Shown: piece by piece, positions 37,855 through 47,297 of the stretch
Position numbering within the stretch: position 1 is the stretch's first letter
Layout of the letters: each line of letters begins with the position of its first letter
Assembly: GCF_003952485.1 (NCBI RefSeq)
Contig: NZ_CP034447.1
Location: 434,001 to 498,000, forward strand
Source of the DNA: Mesorhizobium sp. M1E.F.Ca.ET.045.02.1.1
GTDB lineage: Bacteria; Pseudomonadota; Alphaproteobacteria; Rhizobiales; Rhizobiaceae
DNA: 64,000 nucleotides
Direction: 5' to 3'
The notes under the pieces: model-generated
What the model saw: the letters and a program-made list of their open reading frames with translations, nothing else
Told to the model about the DNA's origin: nothing
The model's database searches: none
Position numbers and translations under genes: made by a program

Positions 37855-38024
37855 CGCGACACAAGTGCCGATAGGCAGCTCGTGCCACCTCACACCAAGC
37901 ATCGCAAAAAGCGTACCAGCGTGATCGGCCGATCCGAGAAGAAACTTTGTTATTAAATTCCAGCCACTTAGACGGCGGCAAAACGCGCGAGCGGGCCTTT
38001 CAGGCGTCTGTCACGGACACGACA
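37855..38024 (-). promoter_or_regulatory. NifA/sigma-54 promoter region of nifH
   Basis: TGT-CGTGTCCGTG-ACA (minus strand) at 38009-38024 is a perfect NifA site. The best -24/-12 candidate with correct spacing is TCGGCACTTGTGTCGCG at 37855-37871, about 40 bases before the ATG. A better-looking TGGCACGAGCTGCC just upstream has only 8 bases between GG and GC and was not chosen. The activator site is firmer than the core. Confidence 0.6.
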
Positions 38025-38358
38025 AAGCCGACACAGATTGTCGTGCGCCATCGAAACCGCCCTGTGTCGAGCTCGAAGCGGGATAATGGGGAGCTAGCCC
38101 AAAGCTGATGGCGAGACCATCGGAAGACGTCGGCTATTGTCTTTTCCAGCCTGCGGTCGCTGGATGAGCAGGAGCCTGGGGCTTGACCGCCGCGCGGAAT
38201 AGTTCAGGCAGGCTTGCGGAGCGGGAACGCCGGCGGCCGATAGACATCCGCGCTTAACCTTTCATAGCCCGTCTACGAGTTGGTTCCGCCGACGCGCTAT
38301 ATCGAAGGCAAGTAATTCAGTACCTTAGCACGAGATCATTGATATTTTCAAAAAGATA
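38025..38358. other. Gap between nifH regulatory region and toxin-antitoxin locus
   Basis: About 330 bases with no gene seen. Confidence 0.4.
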
Positions 38359-38369
38359 CGTATTATACG
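38359..38369. promoter_or_regulatory. Palindromic operator candidate of the toxin-antitoxin locus
   Basis: CGTAT-T-ATACG is a perfect 11-base palindrome in an AT-rich promoter stretch, ending 4 bases before the ATG of the Phd-MNT gene. Phd/YefM antitoxins bind similar GTAT/ATAC palindromes to autoregulate. Confidence 0.55.
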
Positions 38370-38372
38370 GAT

Positions 38373-38960
38373 ATGACGGATTATCGGGACAATTCTATGT
38401 CGGTCATTAGCTCGGTTGAATTTCAGCGCAACTTTGGGGTGTATCAGGACAAGGCGCTAGCGGAACCCGTGATCATCAGCAAGAATGGCCGCGAACGGCT
38501 TGTGCTGCTTTCGGTCGATGAATACCAGCGCCTAAAGGCGCATCGTGACGGCACTAGCGCGGGGCCTGAGAACGCAGCCCCCCCTGCTTTGCAGAGCACG
38601 GCGCACTTTTCACTTAAGAACCAAATACCAACCGAGCCACTAAGGGAATTGCTGTCGCACTTTCATTCGATCAAATCTGCCTTCGTGTACGGTTCAGTCG
38701 CCAAAGGCACGGACACAGAACGCAGCGATATCGATTTGATGGTGGTCGGCGATAACCTGAACCTCTCTGAACTTTATTCAGCCGCACAAAACGCGGAACT
38801 GAGACTAGGCCGAAAGGTCAGTCCGACATTTCTGTCGCCGGAGGAATGGCAACGAAAGGCGTCTCAGAAAGGGTCGTTTGTCCGCAAGGTAAGTACCCTT
38901 CCAAAGATTTTCCTCATCGGCTCGGAGAAAGATTTACAAGCGTGGGCAAGCAAGAACTAG
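38373..38960 (+). CDS. Phd/YefM antitoxin domain fused to MNT nucleotidyltransferase
   Basis: A 195-residue two-domain protein. Residues about 9-55 match Phd/YefM antitoxins (SSVEFQRNFGVYQDKAL, then PVIISKNGRERLVLLSVDEY). Residues about 85-190 form a minimal nucleotidyltransferase: FVYGSVAKGTDTERSDIDLM contains the GS...DID catalytic motif. MNT proteins neutralise HEPN toxins by AMPylation in HepT/MntA systems (established). Here the DNA-binding antitoxin domain is in the same chain. The next gene overlaps and encodes the HEPN partner. Start 38373; an internal ATG at 38397 is also possible. Confidence 0.85.
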   Translation: MTDYRDNSMSVISSVEFQRNFGVYQDKALAEPVIISKNGRERLVLLSVDEYQRLKAHRDGTSAGPENAAPPALQSTAHFSLKNQIPTEPLRELLSHFHSIKSAFVYGSVAKGTDTERSDIDLMVVGDNLNLSELYSAAQNAELRLGRKVSPTFLSPEEWQRKASQKGSFVRKVSTLPKIFLIGSEKDLQAWASKN

Positions 38961-39370
38961 ACAACCTCGTAAAGATTGGGCTGATGAAAAGTGAGCCCCC
39001 ATCGCTGTCCGAATATGACGGCATGCTGGGTGGCGCGCGCAAGAATTTAACTGACGCACAGAAAGGTCTCGACCCCGACAGCCAATTCACTCTCTTATAT
39101 GGAGCTGCGCATCGGCTTGCCCTGGCAGCCCTACGCCGCGAAGGCTATCGCTCGGACAATCGCACTTCGGTGTTTCAAGCGCTCGTTCATACCGTCGGAA
39201 CCGACAAGGCTGACATTCAGATTTTTCTAAAGGCGCACAACGAGCGAAACCTCTCCGAGTACGAGGGGCACACAGACATTGATGCCAAATTGCTAGCTAA
39301 CCTTATTGAGTGCACCACGAGGCTAGAGGTTTCGGTTGGCAAACTAGAACCGCCAGAAGATGACGAGTGA
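38942..39370 (+). CDS. HEPN-domain protein, probable toxin partner
   Basis: A 142-residue helical protein from GTG 38942, overlapping the previous gene by 19 bases. It reads ELDNLVKIGLMKSEPPSLSE, AAHRLALAALRREGYRSDNR and ERNLSEYEGH, which is the pattern of HEPN proteins paired with MNT domains. The conserved R-N dyad near the C-terminus (RNLSEYEGH) corresponds to the RNase motif area, though the Arg-to-His spacing is longer than in classic RX4-6H sites. ATG 38984 is an alternative start. Together with the fused antitoxin this is a toxin-antitoxin module. Confidence 0.8.
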   Translation: MGKQELDNLVKIGLMKSEPPSLSEYDGMLGGARKNLTDAQKGLDPDSQFTLLYGAAHRLALAALRREGYRSDNRTSVFQALVHTVGTDKADIQIFLKAHNERNLSEYEGHTDIDAKLLANLIECTTRLEVSVGKLEPPEDDE

Positions 39371-39947
39371 GCGGCAATCGAACACGCGCGGGCAAAGGGT
39401 CCGACGGTGCGGGTAGCGTATGCCCCGACCGGAACGAAGCCGAGCCGAGTTGCGCCGTAATCTCGGACGGCTTCACCTGTTGCGTGAACAAATCCATGAG
39501 ATCGTTGGGCCAGTGAGGAAATCGATCTTCTTTATGGAAGGCATTTAAGCAACGGATGCATTCCCATGCACATCGCCGTTCTGTTTAGCAGCTGCCGTTG
39601 ACCGGCGGGCCAGCCCCTTTGGCGTTCTGGTGTCTGACAGTCGAGCGTCAGGCCGGACCATGAGATACATCGATAAGGGCTGGACAAGGATGGGAGGGAT
39701 GACGTGCTTGCGACGGAGGAAACAGTCAAGCAGCTGGGGCGAGAAGGCCAGTTCTTGCGGATTTCAACTTTGCGTGACGACCGCTCATCGGAGTCAAGGT
39801 AACACACGCCGGCAGCGGGTGTCCGGGCGGTTTCCAGCCGCACAATGCGAGACCGCTGGCGCGAACAAAGCTCGGCTGTACTCGGCACGCTAAGAGAGCC
39901 TGCCAAGCCGTCGGAGCCCGGCCTTCCGGTGCGACGCAAGCCGCAGA
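39371..39947. other. Gap, no gene recognised
   Basis: About 580 bases between the HEPN gene and queE. Frames on both strands lack recognisable motifs. Confidence 0.4.
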
Positions 39948-40673
39948 CTAGACCGCCCTCTTGTTACCCCAAAGCAGAACGTGCAGCTGCGGCAACACGC
40001 GGGCTTCGAACCACCTGTCGCTGGTCACCCTTTCGACAAGCCATTCCATTCGCATCATTATTCCGTCCAAGTCGACAGAGGTGTCTTCACTGCCAGGGCG
40101 CGGCGGCGTGTGATTGCCGGGTTGCAGATAGATCGGAAGGTGCGGATATCGCGCCGCGACTTCTTTGGCGTAGGCATAGTCACTCTCGTCGAAAACGACG
40201 AGCTTGAGCACGATTTGCGGCTTCTCTTGCGCCGCTTCGAGGCACGCCTCAAACGCAGCCCAACTGGTCGTCATTTCGCTGGACGGCGGCTTTGGGCTAA
40301 GGATCAGCACGTCAAGATCCGCAAACCACTCCCTCACCACGGAACCCTGCGTTTCCAGTGCAAAACGATAGCCCTCGCGATGGCCTCGTTCTATGAGGGG
40401 ACCGAACGGCTGAATGGCCGGGTTGCCGCCTGACAAGGAGACCATAACCGGCCTGCCGCCGGAAAGCGCATGGACGGTTTGCCACACGGCATCGATCGGC
40501 ATCGGTAGCCATTCATTGCGATACTGATTGTCCACCGCGTGAAGGCTGTCGCACCATGAACAGCGATAATCACATCCGCCGGTTCTGATGAACACCGTCG
40601 GCAAGCCGATGAGCACGCCCTCGCCCTGGATCGTCGGCCCAAATATCTCGCTCACACGGATTGCGGGATGCAT
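39948..40673 (-). CDS. queE: 7-carboxy-7-deazaguanine synthase (radical SAM)
   Basis: A 241-residue radical SAM enzyme: [12 protein letters not shown] opening, cluster motif [19 protein letters not shown] and LSPKPPSS are those of QueE. It makes 7-carboxy-7-deazaguanine from carboxytetrahydropterin. Start ATG 40673 is 5 bases after the queD stop. Third gene of a queC-queD-queE operon; GTP cyclohydrolase and queF are not in the window. Confidence 0.92.
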   Translation of the reverse strand: MHPAIRVSEIFGPTIQGEGVLIGLPTVFIRTGGCDYRCSWCDSLHAVDNQYRNEWLPMPIDAVWQTVHALSGGRPVMVSLSGGNPAIQPFGPLIERGHREGYRFALETQGSVVREWFADLDVLILSPKPPSSEMTTSWAAFEACLEAAQEKPQIVLKLVVFDESDYAYAKEVAARYPHLPIYLQPGNHTPPRPGSEDTSVDLDGIMMRMEWLVERVTSDRWFEARVLPQLHVLLWGNKRAV

Positions 40674-40678
40674 GTCGG

Positions 40679-41035
40679 TCACGGACGGTATTCCGCCCAA
40701 GTTTTCGGTGTTTCGCTAACGCGCACGGCCGTGGTCTGCGGCAGACGTGCCTTGCACCATTCATAGAAATGTCTGGCCAGGCATTCCGCCGTGACTTTCT
40801 CATGTCCCAGCACGTCGTTGAGGTGCCGATGGTCGAAGCTCTCGTCAATATAGCGTTTGAGCGGCGCCAGATCGTGATAGTCGCGCACGAAGCCGCGGGC
40901 GTCCAGTTCCTTGGCCGATAGCTCCACTACGACGATATAGTTATGCCCGTGCAGGCGCGCACATTGATGGTTGGGGGGCAAGGAGGTGAGCTGATGCGAG
41001 GCCGAGAAGTGGAATTCCTTGCTGATGTGGAACAT
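40679..41035 (-). CDS. queD: 6-carboxy-tetrahydropterin synthase
   Basis: A 118-residue QueD/PTPS-family protein. Zinc-binding His residues are in [11 protein letters not shown] and [11 protein letters not shown], and the catalytic region includes FDHRHLND and ETPKTWAEY. Its ATG overlaps the queC stop as TAATG with GGAGG upstream, so it is translationally coupled. It converts dihydroneopterin triphosphate to carboxytetrahydropterin. Confidence 0.93.
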   Translation of the reverse strand: MFHISKEFHFSASHQLTSLPPNHQCARLHGHNYIVVVELSAKELDARGFVRDYHDLAPLKRYIDESFDHRHLNDVLGHEKVTAECLARHFYEWCKARLPQTTAVRVSETPKTWAEYRP

Positions 41036-41736
41036 TACGCGCGCCTCCTGCGGAGTGCCTCGAGCCAGAAATCGGCGTCCTCGTAGTCGGTGGGATCAGC
41101 GTGCCCGGCGAGATGGAACGCTTCGCGCCGCTCGACGCAGGTCCCGCATCGCCCGCAGTGACGCACGCCGCCCTTGTAACAGGACCAGGTCTCGGCAAAC
41201 GGGGTGCCGTATCTTGCGCCATCCGCCACAATGTCAGCTTTTCCGAGGTTCACGTACGGTGCATAGAGGCGTATCTGCGCATAGCCGTCGAGCGCGCGGT
41301 CTTGCATTGTCTGGAAAGCTTCGATGAAGGCCGGACGGCAATCTGGATAGATGAAATGATCCCCACCATGCACGGCCGCCGCCACCGCTTCTGCCTTATG
41401 CGTGGCGGCCAGCCCGAAGGCGATTGCAAACATGATGGCATTGCGGTTCGGCACCACCGTAATCTTCATAGTATCTTCGGCGTAATGGCCGTCCGGCACG
41501 TCGACACTGTCGGTGAGCGCTGAGCCGGAAAGGCCACGGCCAATTTCGCGGAGGTCGATGATCTGGTGCGGGACCTTCAGTCGCTCCGCGCAAAGAGCGG
41601 CGAAGCCCAATTCCTTCCTGTGCCGTTGGCCATAGTCGAAAGATAGAAGGCCGGTGAGTTCATGCTCCGCTGCCACCATGTGAGCAAGGGAAACGGAGTC
41701 CAATCCGCCAGAGCAGACGGCGAGAGTCTTCATCAT
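41035..41736 (-). CDS. queC: 7-cyano-7-deazaguanine (preQ0) synthase
   Basis: A 233-residue ATP-dependent enzyme. PP-loop CSGGLDSVSLAH at the start and the zinc cysteines in WSCYKGG-RHCGRCGTCVER are typical. ATG 41736 has AAGGA upstream; the frame extends to 41982 but that part has no homology. It produces preQ0. A frame-shifted fragment of the same gene is at 16281-16510. No preQ1 riboswitch was recognised upstream. Confidence 0.93.
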   Translation of the reverse strand: MMKTLAVCSGGLDSVSLAHMVAAEHELTGLLSFDYGQRHRKELGFAALCAERLKVPHQIIDLREIGRGLSGSALTDSVDVPDGHYAEDTMKITVVPNRNAIMFAIAFGLAATHKAEAVAAAVHGGDHFIYPDCRPAFIEAFQTMQDRALDGYAQIRLYAPYVNLGKADIVADGARYGTPFAETWSCYKGGVRHCGRCGTCVERREAFHLAGHADPTDYEDADFWLEALRRRRA

Positions 41737-42257
41737 TGGTATCCTTGTTTTGACCGGGTAAGGCTGCGACCGGAGATTTCTCTGCGCCCCCACTACTCCA
41801 GCAACGCAATTTTGTGAACCGGGAGAATTTGCGCTCAGCCCGATTGGAACGAGAATGGTTCGCGTCCAACACGCGTGATCAATAAGAGTTGAGCGCTTCA
41901 GCAGTTTGTTCGCGTCGCGCGCACTTTCGCAACCTGCTGTCGGATTCGTCGACTTCGAGACAAGGTGATGTTCGGCCGACATCGGCTGCCTCTCAATTAA
42001 GCCGTAGAAACACAGGTTGGCTTTCTGGCCTTCGCTTGCGCGGTTGGCACGACAATTGATGTTCTATTTGTGGGGCGGCACACCCCGCCGACCGAAAGTG
42101 GCAGTGAGCTCCTTGAGGCGCAGGTTGATGCGCTGGTTCCATTCGGCGATTTTTCGATCTGGAACCAGAAAGCGATGGCGGCATGGATGCCAGCAAATTT
42201 GACATTGGCGACATCCGCCTGGAGAACCCTGCGCGGCGAGCGCTGCCAGGCCGGCGT
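41737..42257. other. Upstream region of queC and IS debris
   Basis: No gene recognised. On the minus strand TGT-CTCGAAGTCG-ACG (near 41955-41970) is one base from a NifA site, without a matching -24/-12 core. Confidence 0.35.
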
Positions 42258-42607
42258 GCCACATGCCACTGGAAGACCAAGGCCTTCACCGACATTGTCG
42301 CGGGGCGACGTAGTCGTCATGGGCGACCTGCCCGCCCACAAGGCCGCCGGCGTGCGCGACGCGATTGAGGCCGCGGGCGCGAGCCTGCTCTACCTGCCGC
42401 CCTACAGTCCCGACTTCAATCCGATTGAGAACGCCTTCGCCAAACTTAAGGCGCTGCTGCGAGCAAAGCCGAGAGAACCATCAAGGCTCTATGAGACGCG
42501 TCGGCGCGGTCGTCGACCTCTTCACCCCAGCCGAATGTGCCAACTACTTCAAAGCCGCAGGATATGAACTGGATCAAACAGGACGTGCTCTAGTGGTTTA
42601 CGCCTGA
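42258..42607 (+). pseudogene. IS630-family transposase, C-terminal remnant
   Basis: [40 protein letters not shown] and, in a shifted frame, [20 protein letters not shown] are the DDE C-terminal half of IS630 transposases. The frameshift lies near 42480 and the N-terminal half is missing, so it is inactive. Confidence 0.88.
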
Positions 42608-42685
42608 CACAAGAGGTTCGGCCCCCACAACCGTTTCGGAATGAGGAGCAGCGCTGCCGCTGCTCCTCCAATCACGCAACGGATT

Positions 42686-43720
42686 TCACGATGCGCCAAC
42701 TCGAGCCATGATTTCGGATCGAATGGTCGATGCGGTGTATAGGGACGCATCCAGCGGCAAATCCCCAAATGCCAGTTGACACAGAAGATAATTAGCACCT
42801 GCCTCTTCCAACTGATCAAGGAGAGCTTTTCGGACAGAAGCTGCCGTTCCCACGACGCACAATTCACTTTCAATTGCTGCATCGAAGTTCAGAGGCAAGT
42901 TTGGTGGAGTGGGAATGGCATTTAGTTCGTATAGAAATTTGAAGCTCTTGAGCCATCGTTCATAGGCAGGTGCTGCGAGCAAATACGCATCTGTTTCAGA
43001 ACGCTCTATCACCACCATTCGGAGCAATCCAAGAAATGGCGCTTGGTGGCCAATGTCAGCATCGTGAATTCGGGCGGCGCGGAACGCGTCGGTAACGCTG
43101 CGAACAGAAGTGGAAGGTCCGACGCAGGCGATGTTTGCCCCATTCGCGGCGGCCCAGCTAGCCGGCTCGGGTCGATTGGTGGCGATCCATGTCGGCGGAT
43201 GGGGATATTGGTGAGGTCTCAACGTCAGCGGAACGTCTTTCAACTCAAAGTGGCGGCCCTGATAAGAAAGCGTCCCGCCTTTCATCGCATTGATGAGAAT
43301 CTCGCTGGCCTCCGCATACTGTTCTGGTGCTGCTTCTACAGCAACCCCGAAGTATCCCAATTCAGTCGGAGCAGAGCCGCGCCCTATGCCGAGTTCAAGC
43401 CTGCCGCCGCTCAACTGATCAAGCATGCAGATCTCCTCGAAGGCACGCAGCGGATGATAGAGCGCAAGTAGCATTACCATGGGACCAACACGAAGACTGC
43501 GGGTTCGCTGGGCGACGCTCGCTAAGAACAAATTCGGTGATGGACCTCTGCCATGCGGCGTACAGTGGTGCTCTGCGAGATGATACGCATAAAAGCCATA
43601 GCCATCGCACGCTTCTGCTAGGCTCAGCCGATCTGCATATTGTTGGGCGATGTCATCGCCGTTTTCGTCCAGATGATCGAAGATGCCGAAGGTCAGGCCC
43701 GAAGCGAAAATTTTCTTCAA
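42686..43720 (-). CDS. Luciferase-like flavin monooxygenase (y4wF-like)
   Basis: A 344-residue bacterial-luciferase-fold protein: FGIFDHLDENGDDIAQQYAD, YHLAEHHCTPHG, LELGIGRGSAP and WIATNRPEPASWAA. These are reduced-flavin-dependent oxygenases or oxidoreductases. It lies 27 bases downstream of a HisC-like aminotransferase. This pair resembles y4wE-y4wF of strain NGR234, where the y4wEFG locus is linked to indole-3-acetic acid synthesis (established for NGR234; equivalence here is inference). Confidence 0.82.
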   Translation of the reverse strand: MKKIFASGLTFGIFDHLDENGDDIAQQYADRLSLAEACDGYGFYAYHLAEHHCTPHGRGPSPNLFLASVAQRTRSLRVGPMVMLLALYHPLRAFEEICMLDQLSGGRLELGIGRGSAPTELGYFGVAVEAAPEQYAEASEILINAMKGGTLSYQGRHFELKDVPLTLRPHQYPHPPTWIATNRPEPASWAAANGANIACVGPSTSVRSVTDAFRAARIHDADIGHQAPFLGLLRMVVIERSETDAYLLAAPAYERWLKSFKFLYELNAIPTPPNLPLNFDAAIESELCVVGTAASVRKALLDQLEEAGANYLLCQLAFGDLPLDASLYTASTIRSEIMARVGAS

Positions 43721-43747
43721 TTAATTATTCTCCAAATTACCTATGAT

Positions 43748-44944
43748 TTATCCACTATTGGAAACATCATAACTCACAACACATCGACACTTATTACTTG
43801 ATACATTTCCAAAGCAATGTGAATTGACTTCATGCTTGTGCATACCGCGATTCCTCTTAACGTTCATACAAACGTTTTTGGCGGCAGCAAGGAATTTGTC
43901 CATCTGCTCTGTGGTGCCAATGCTGACGCGAATGCAGTTCTTCAAATCTATGTCAGGAAAGCTGGCGATGAGGATCTTCTGCTCTTTCAACGCGGCTTGC
44001 CAGCATGAGCCCTCCTGTCCCGCCGGCACACGGGCCAGCAAAAAGTTTGCGTGGGAGGGTGTTACTGAAAAGCCAAGTTGCAACAGCGCCAGGGTCACTC
44101 GCTGTCGTTCATGCTTGATGTGCCTGTGGTTCTCTTCGTAGGCGTGGCGATGCGCAAGAATGCTTTTCCCGACCGCCTGCCCGATCACGTTCATGTTGAA
44201 GACATTCTGGATGTTGCGCAGCCTGCCAATGATTTCTGGGTGACCGAAACCGAAGCCGACTCGCACGCCAGCGGCAGCATAGCTCTTTGAAAAAGTCCTC
44301 AAGATCAAAAGATTCGGATGCCTATTGACGAGGCGCAGGGCATGGTCGGGTGCGAAGTCAACGTAGGCCTCATCCAAGACGATCAAGCGATCTGCTTGCT
44401 CCACAAGGCGTTCGATTTCGGCCACCGGCACGAATGTTCCGGTCGGATTGTTCGGATTAGCCAACAGAATGAACTTCGCGTCTTTTGCGGGGCCGGACAG
44501 CAGTTTTTCTATCGGCAGGGGATGAGCTTCGCTCGATGCGATTTCGAGAAACTCAGCACCCTGCAACATGGCAAGTTTACGGTTGAACGAAAATCCGGGC
44601 GACAGCATCGCCACTCTATCTCCTGGGGCGAGGAAAGCTCTGTAGATGAGTCCGAGCAGTTCCGACGAACCGTTGCCGGCAATCACCTGATCTTTGGAAA
44701 ATCCGTAAGTGTCGGAGGCAGCTGCCCTTAAGCTGAGATTGTCGTCTTCCGGATAAAGATACTGGTGTTCGATCGCAGCAATTGCACTTTGCATTACGCT
44801 CTTCGGCAACGGAAACGGGTTCTCGTTCGTATTTAGCTTAACGCAATTTGCATCCGTCGCTGGTCCGTTGGACGAGAGAGCATCTAATTTGCTGGCCACC
44901 GGCGAAAAAAGCGAAAGCACGGTCTTCAGTTTTGCATCGCACAT
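43748..44944 (-). CDS. HisC-like aminotransferase (y4wE-like)
   Basis: A 398-residue fold-type I PLP enzyme related to histidinol-phosphate aminotransferase. ANPNNPTGTFV and the lysine region RTFSKSYAAAGVRVGF are clear. GGAGAAG precedes ATG 44944. About 40 C-terminal residues (after KNVCMNVKR) look non-conserved and cysteine-rich, so the true family end may be earlier. No his genes are nearby; HisC relatives also act on aromatic amino acids, which fits an auxin-related role. No nod box was recognised upstream. Confidence 0.85.
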   Translation of the reverse strand: MCDAKLKTVLSLFSPVASKLDALSSNGPATDANCVKLNTNENPFPLPKSVMQSAIAAIEHQYLYPEDDNLSLRAAASDTYGFSKDQVIAGNGSSELLGLIYRAFLAPGDRVAMLSPGFSFNRKLAMLQGAEFLEIASSEAHPLPIEKLLSGPAKDAKFILLANPNNPTGTFVPVAEIERLVEQADRLIVLDEAYVDFAPDHALRLVNRHPNLLILRTFSKSYAAAGVRVGFGFGHPEIIGRLRNIQNVFNMNVIGQAVGKSILAHRHAYEENHRHIKHERQRVTLALLQLGFSVTPSHANFLLARVPAGQEGSCWQAALKEQKILIASFPDIDLKNCIRVSIGTTEQMDKFLAAAKNVCMNVKRNRGMHKHEVNSHCFGNVSSNKCRCVVSYDVSNSG

Positions 44945-45516
44945 GTTCTTCTCCGTTTTTCAGTCCCGCAGGGCATGTGACATGAGGCAATCGTTGATCG
45001 TGACTTGATCGACGTTCGGCTGTGTCAGCGCTGCCTTCCCACCTTGGTGGGGATCGCCGACCACGGTTTGGATTTGACACCGGGAAGCTGTCGAGAACCT
45101 GATGACGACCCAACGTGTGGCCGACGGCCGATTCGGCGCAACAGACGGTGTTTCAACATCGCATCGTCGTCAAAGCCGCATGCAGGGCCAGCACGACAGC
45201 CCGCCTCCAGCGCCCGCAGAAATAGGTGGAAACCGAGGTCTTGCCGAACCTCAGTTGCTCTGCCACCTCGCCCACCGGACTGCCCTGTTTATGGGTCAGG
45301 CGCAGGGTATCTGACGCTCGTTCGTCTTGCTTGCTTCCGTCTTGGCATGGGCTCTCTCGGTTCGCTGATGAGAGAGCCAAATACCGGCTCATCTGAGCAT
45401 GAGACGCGGGCCTGACGATATGGAGCGTCTCTGGTGGCGCGCGTAGCCAAGAGGGTTCGCCTCGCTGGCGGGGCATGCAAGACGGCGCACCTCCTTGGCC
45501 ATCCTGTCCCATCGTC
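44945..45516. other. Gap, no gene recognised
   Basis: About 570 bases. A minus-strand stretch near 45200-45320 reads like part of a helix-turn-helix protein (GSPVGEVAEQLRFGKTSVST) but has no intact gene around it; it may be transposase debris. Confidence 0.35.
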
Positions 45517-46166
45517 TCAGATCGTGAGGCGCACCTTATAGTCGGCGAGGAGATCTTGCAGGGTCAGGATACGCCCTAGCCCCTTAAGGTTGTTGGTCGC
45601 ACCGAGCAAAGCGCGGGACCTGTCGACGGACAACAGCGGTGCCACTGCCGCACTAGGGTCGTCCAGCACCGCAGTGAACCGCGTACGTAGCATTTTGTCG
45701 TAGGCGGCATCCTGGATAGCCGGATACGGGCTCTTCACCCGCTGCACCACCGATTGCGGGATGATGTCGCGAGAAACATTCACGGATTTCGTGAAAAAAG
45801 TGTACCCGCCGAAGAGCCCCACCCGCGGGCGCGGTGCAGCGCCACCTCGGTGTCACTGCTCGTGTTCATGCGATGGCCTAGGCCGGCCAGCTGTTGACGC
45901 AGCTCGCGGTAGTTGTAAGTCTCACCCGTGTAGACGAGCACCAAGTCAGGTCGGCCATCCTCCTGGAGCATCATCGGGCTGACGGCCGCCATGGATATCG
46001 ATGATTGCCAGGCGGTGGTGTCCCAGCGCCGCAGGCCCGCCGATCCAAGTCCCCTCGTCGTCCGGACCGCGGTTCGCCATGGTGGCCGTCATATCGGCAA
46101 GCTTCTTCGCGCGTCGGGACCTCCGAGGTCGCGATTGAAGTCGATCCATTCACAGATGCCGCACAG
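45517..46166 (-). pseudogene. Asparagine synthetase (glutamine-hydrolysing) wreck
   Basis: Pieces in different frames follow AsnB: CGICEWIDFNRDL at the start, LADMTATMANRGPDDEGTW, GHHRLAIIDI, YNYRELRQQLAGLGH, then directly the C-terminal SVNVSRDIIPQSVVQRVKSP. About 1.2 kb of the middle (synthetase domain) is deleted and there are at least two frameshifts. The start codon before CGI has become CTG (46166-46164) although a strong AGGAGGGAG ribosome site remains. A NifA/sigma-54 promoter lies upstream. Confidence 0.85.
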
Positions 46167-46209
46167 GTTTGGCTCCCTCCTGAGATAACTGTCGCCGCAT
46201 TTGGGGCGA

Positions 46210-46301
46210 AGCAGATATTAGGCCAGTGGGAAACCATTCGAGGCAAAGTGACGGATCTAGCCCAGCTACGATCCGCATCCGACATTGTCGGACATCGGAC
46301 A
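46210..46301 (-). promoter_or_regulatory. NifA/sigma-54 promoter of the asnB remnant
   Basis: On the minus strand CTGGCCTAATATCTGCT (46210-46226) has GG-N10-GC spacing, and TGT-CGGACATCGG-ACA at 46286-46301 is a perfect NifA site 60 bases upstream. The block is homologous in inverted orientation to 21905-22015. Confidence 0.65.
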
Positions 46302-46866
46302 GCACCGCGATTCGCTGCATAGGAAGGCTGGAGTCGCGATTTCCCTAGGGGAATCAGCGCATGAAAGGAGAGCTGGGTCGTGTCGGCCGAAATGAGAAAT
46401 TGCTCCCCTTATTGCCTCACCGAGGAATGTTACCCAGCGCGATAGACCGGCATGCCCTATCTCCCCCCGTTGCAGCTGAGGGAGATAGGGGCCAGCTCTT
46501 CATCCAACCGCCATGGAGGATGATCAGCCCAGCCATTTCCATGCGCCAGGCCTTCACAAGCCGTGCACCATTCAGGTTCTTTTCCTTGAAGCGCGACGAT
46601 CCTTGTCAGACGTCGCAACACTTGCTGCCGAGAGCACGAGCTCTTCCTCGAGCATGCCTTGATCTGCGGCTCGAACGGCTCGCACATGCTGGGTCTCAAC
46701 GACTTCGCAGAGGTTGATATTCTGCAGTGACTTTCGTCTCGCTGCTGCACGGCATTGACGCTGGGAGCCATGCTCGCGTGGCGCAATTGTGCTGAAGAAC
46801 GGTGCCCACGGCAACGTTTCTTAAACCCGCCCCAGGTCCTGGCGTTTGGCTAATTTCCGACATTCG
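46302..46866. other. Gap, no gene recognised
   Basis: About 560 bases between two divergent NifA-site regions. Frames lack recognisable motifs. Confidence 0.4.
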
Positions 46867-47027
46867 TGTCCGGCTTCGGACAAAGGCCGGGTTTGCCGAA
46901 CGGAGTCCCACCCAATTTCCAGTGCTGCTTGAGCAATAATATCGACCGGCATTACTGCACAACACAAAAGTTGCTGCAAAAACCGAAGTGAACCCAAGGC
47001 ATGGGGTCAATTGGCATGGCGCTTGCG
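46867..47027 (+). promoter_or_regulatory. NifA/sigma-54 promoter of peroxiredoxin-rpoN2
   Basis: TGT-CCGGCTTCGG-ACA at 46867-46882 is a perfect NifA site. TTGGCATGGCGCTTGCG at 47011-47027 matches the -24/-12 consensus with correct spacing, 130 bases downstream. A 250-base leader precedes the peroxiredoxin ATG. This mirrors the prxS-rpoN2 operon of Rhizobium etli. Confidence 0.9.
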
Positions 47028-47297
47028 ACCCGGTCGCTAGAACGCAGTCAAAACCACGGTTGGAGACCATGCCTACCTCTCAAAGCTCGATAAAGCACGC
47101 GAGCAAACATTCCCCGTCCCCGCGGAAAACTGGAAGCTCGTCGCCGTTAAACGTCCCTGCTCGGGGGCGGTCTTGCACAAGACTGGTCCGAGGCAACCAC
47201 GCCAGGGCGAAAGGCTGCCGGAACTGTCCACCGAAGTCGATGCCGCTTCAGTTTAACCGAAAAATGCACCGTACCACTTTGGCCTGGGAGCAAATCA

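Noticed and set aside
37874..37889. TGGCACGAGCTGCC as the nifH promoter core
   Set aside because: GG and GC are only 8 bases apart instead of 10; a neighbouring weaker-looking motif has the correct spacing.
44945..45100. Possible nod box upstream of the HisC-like gene
   Set aside because: Only short ATC/GAT pieces are present; the 47-base consensus cannot be aligned.
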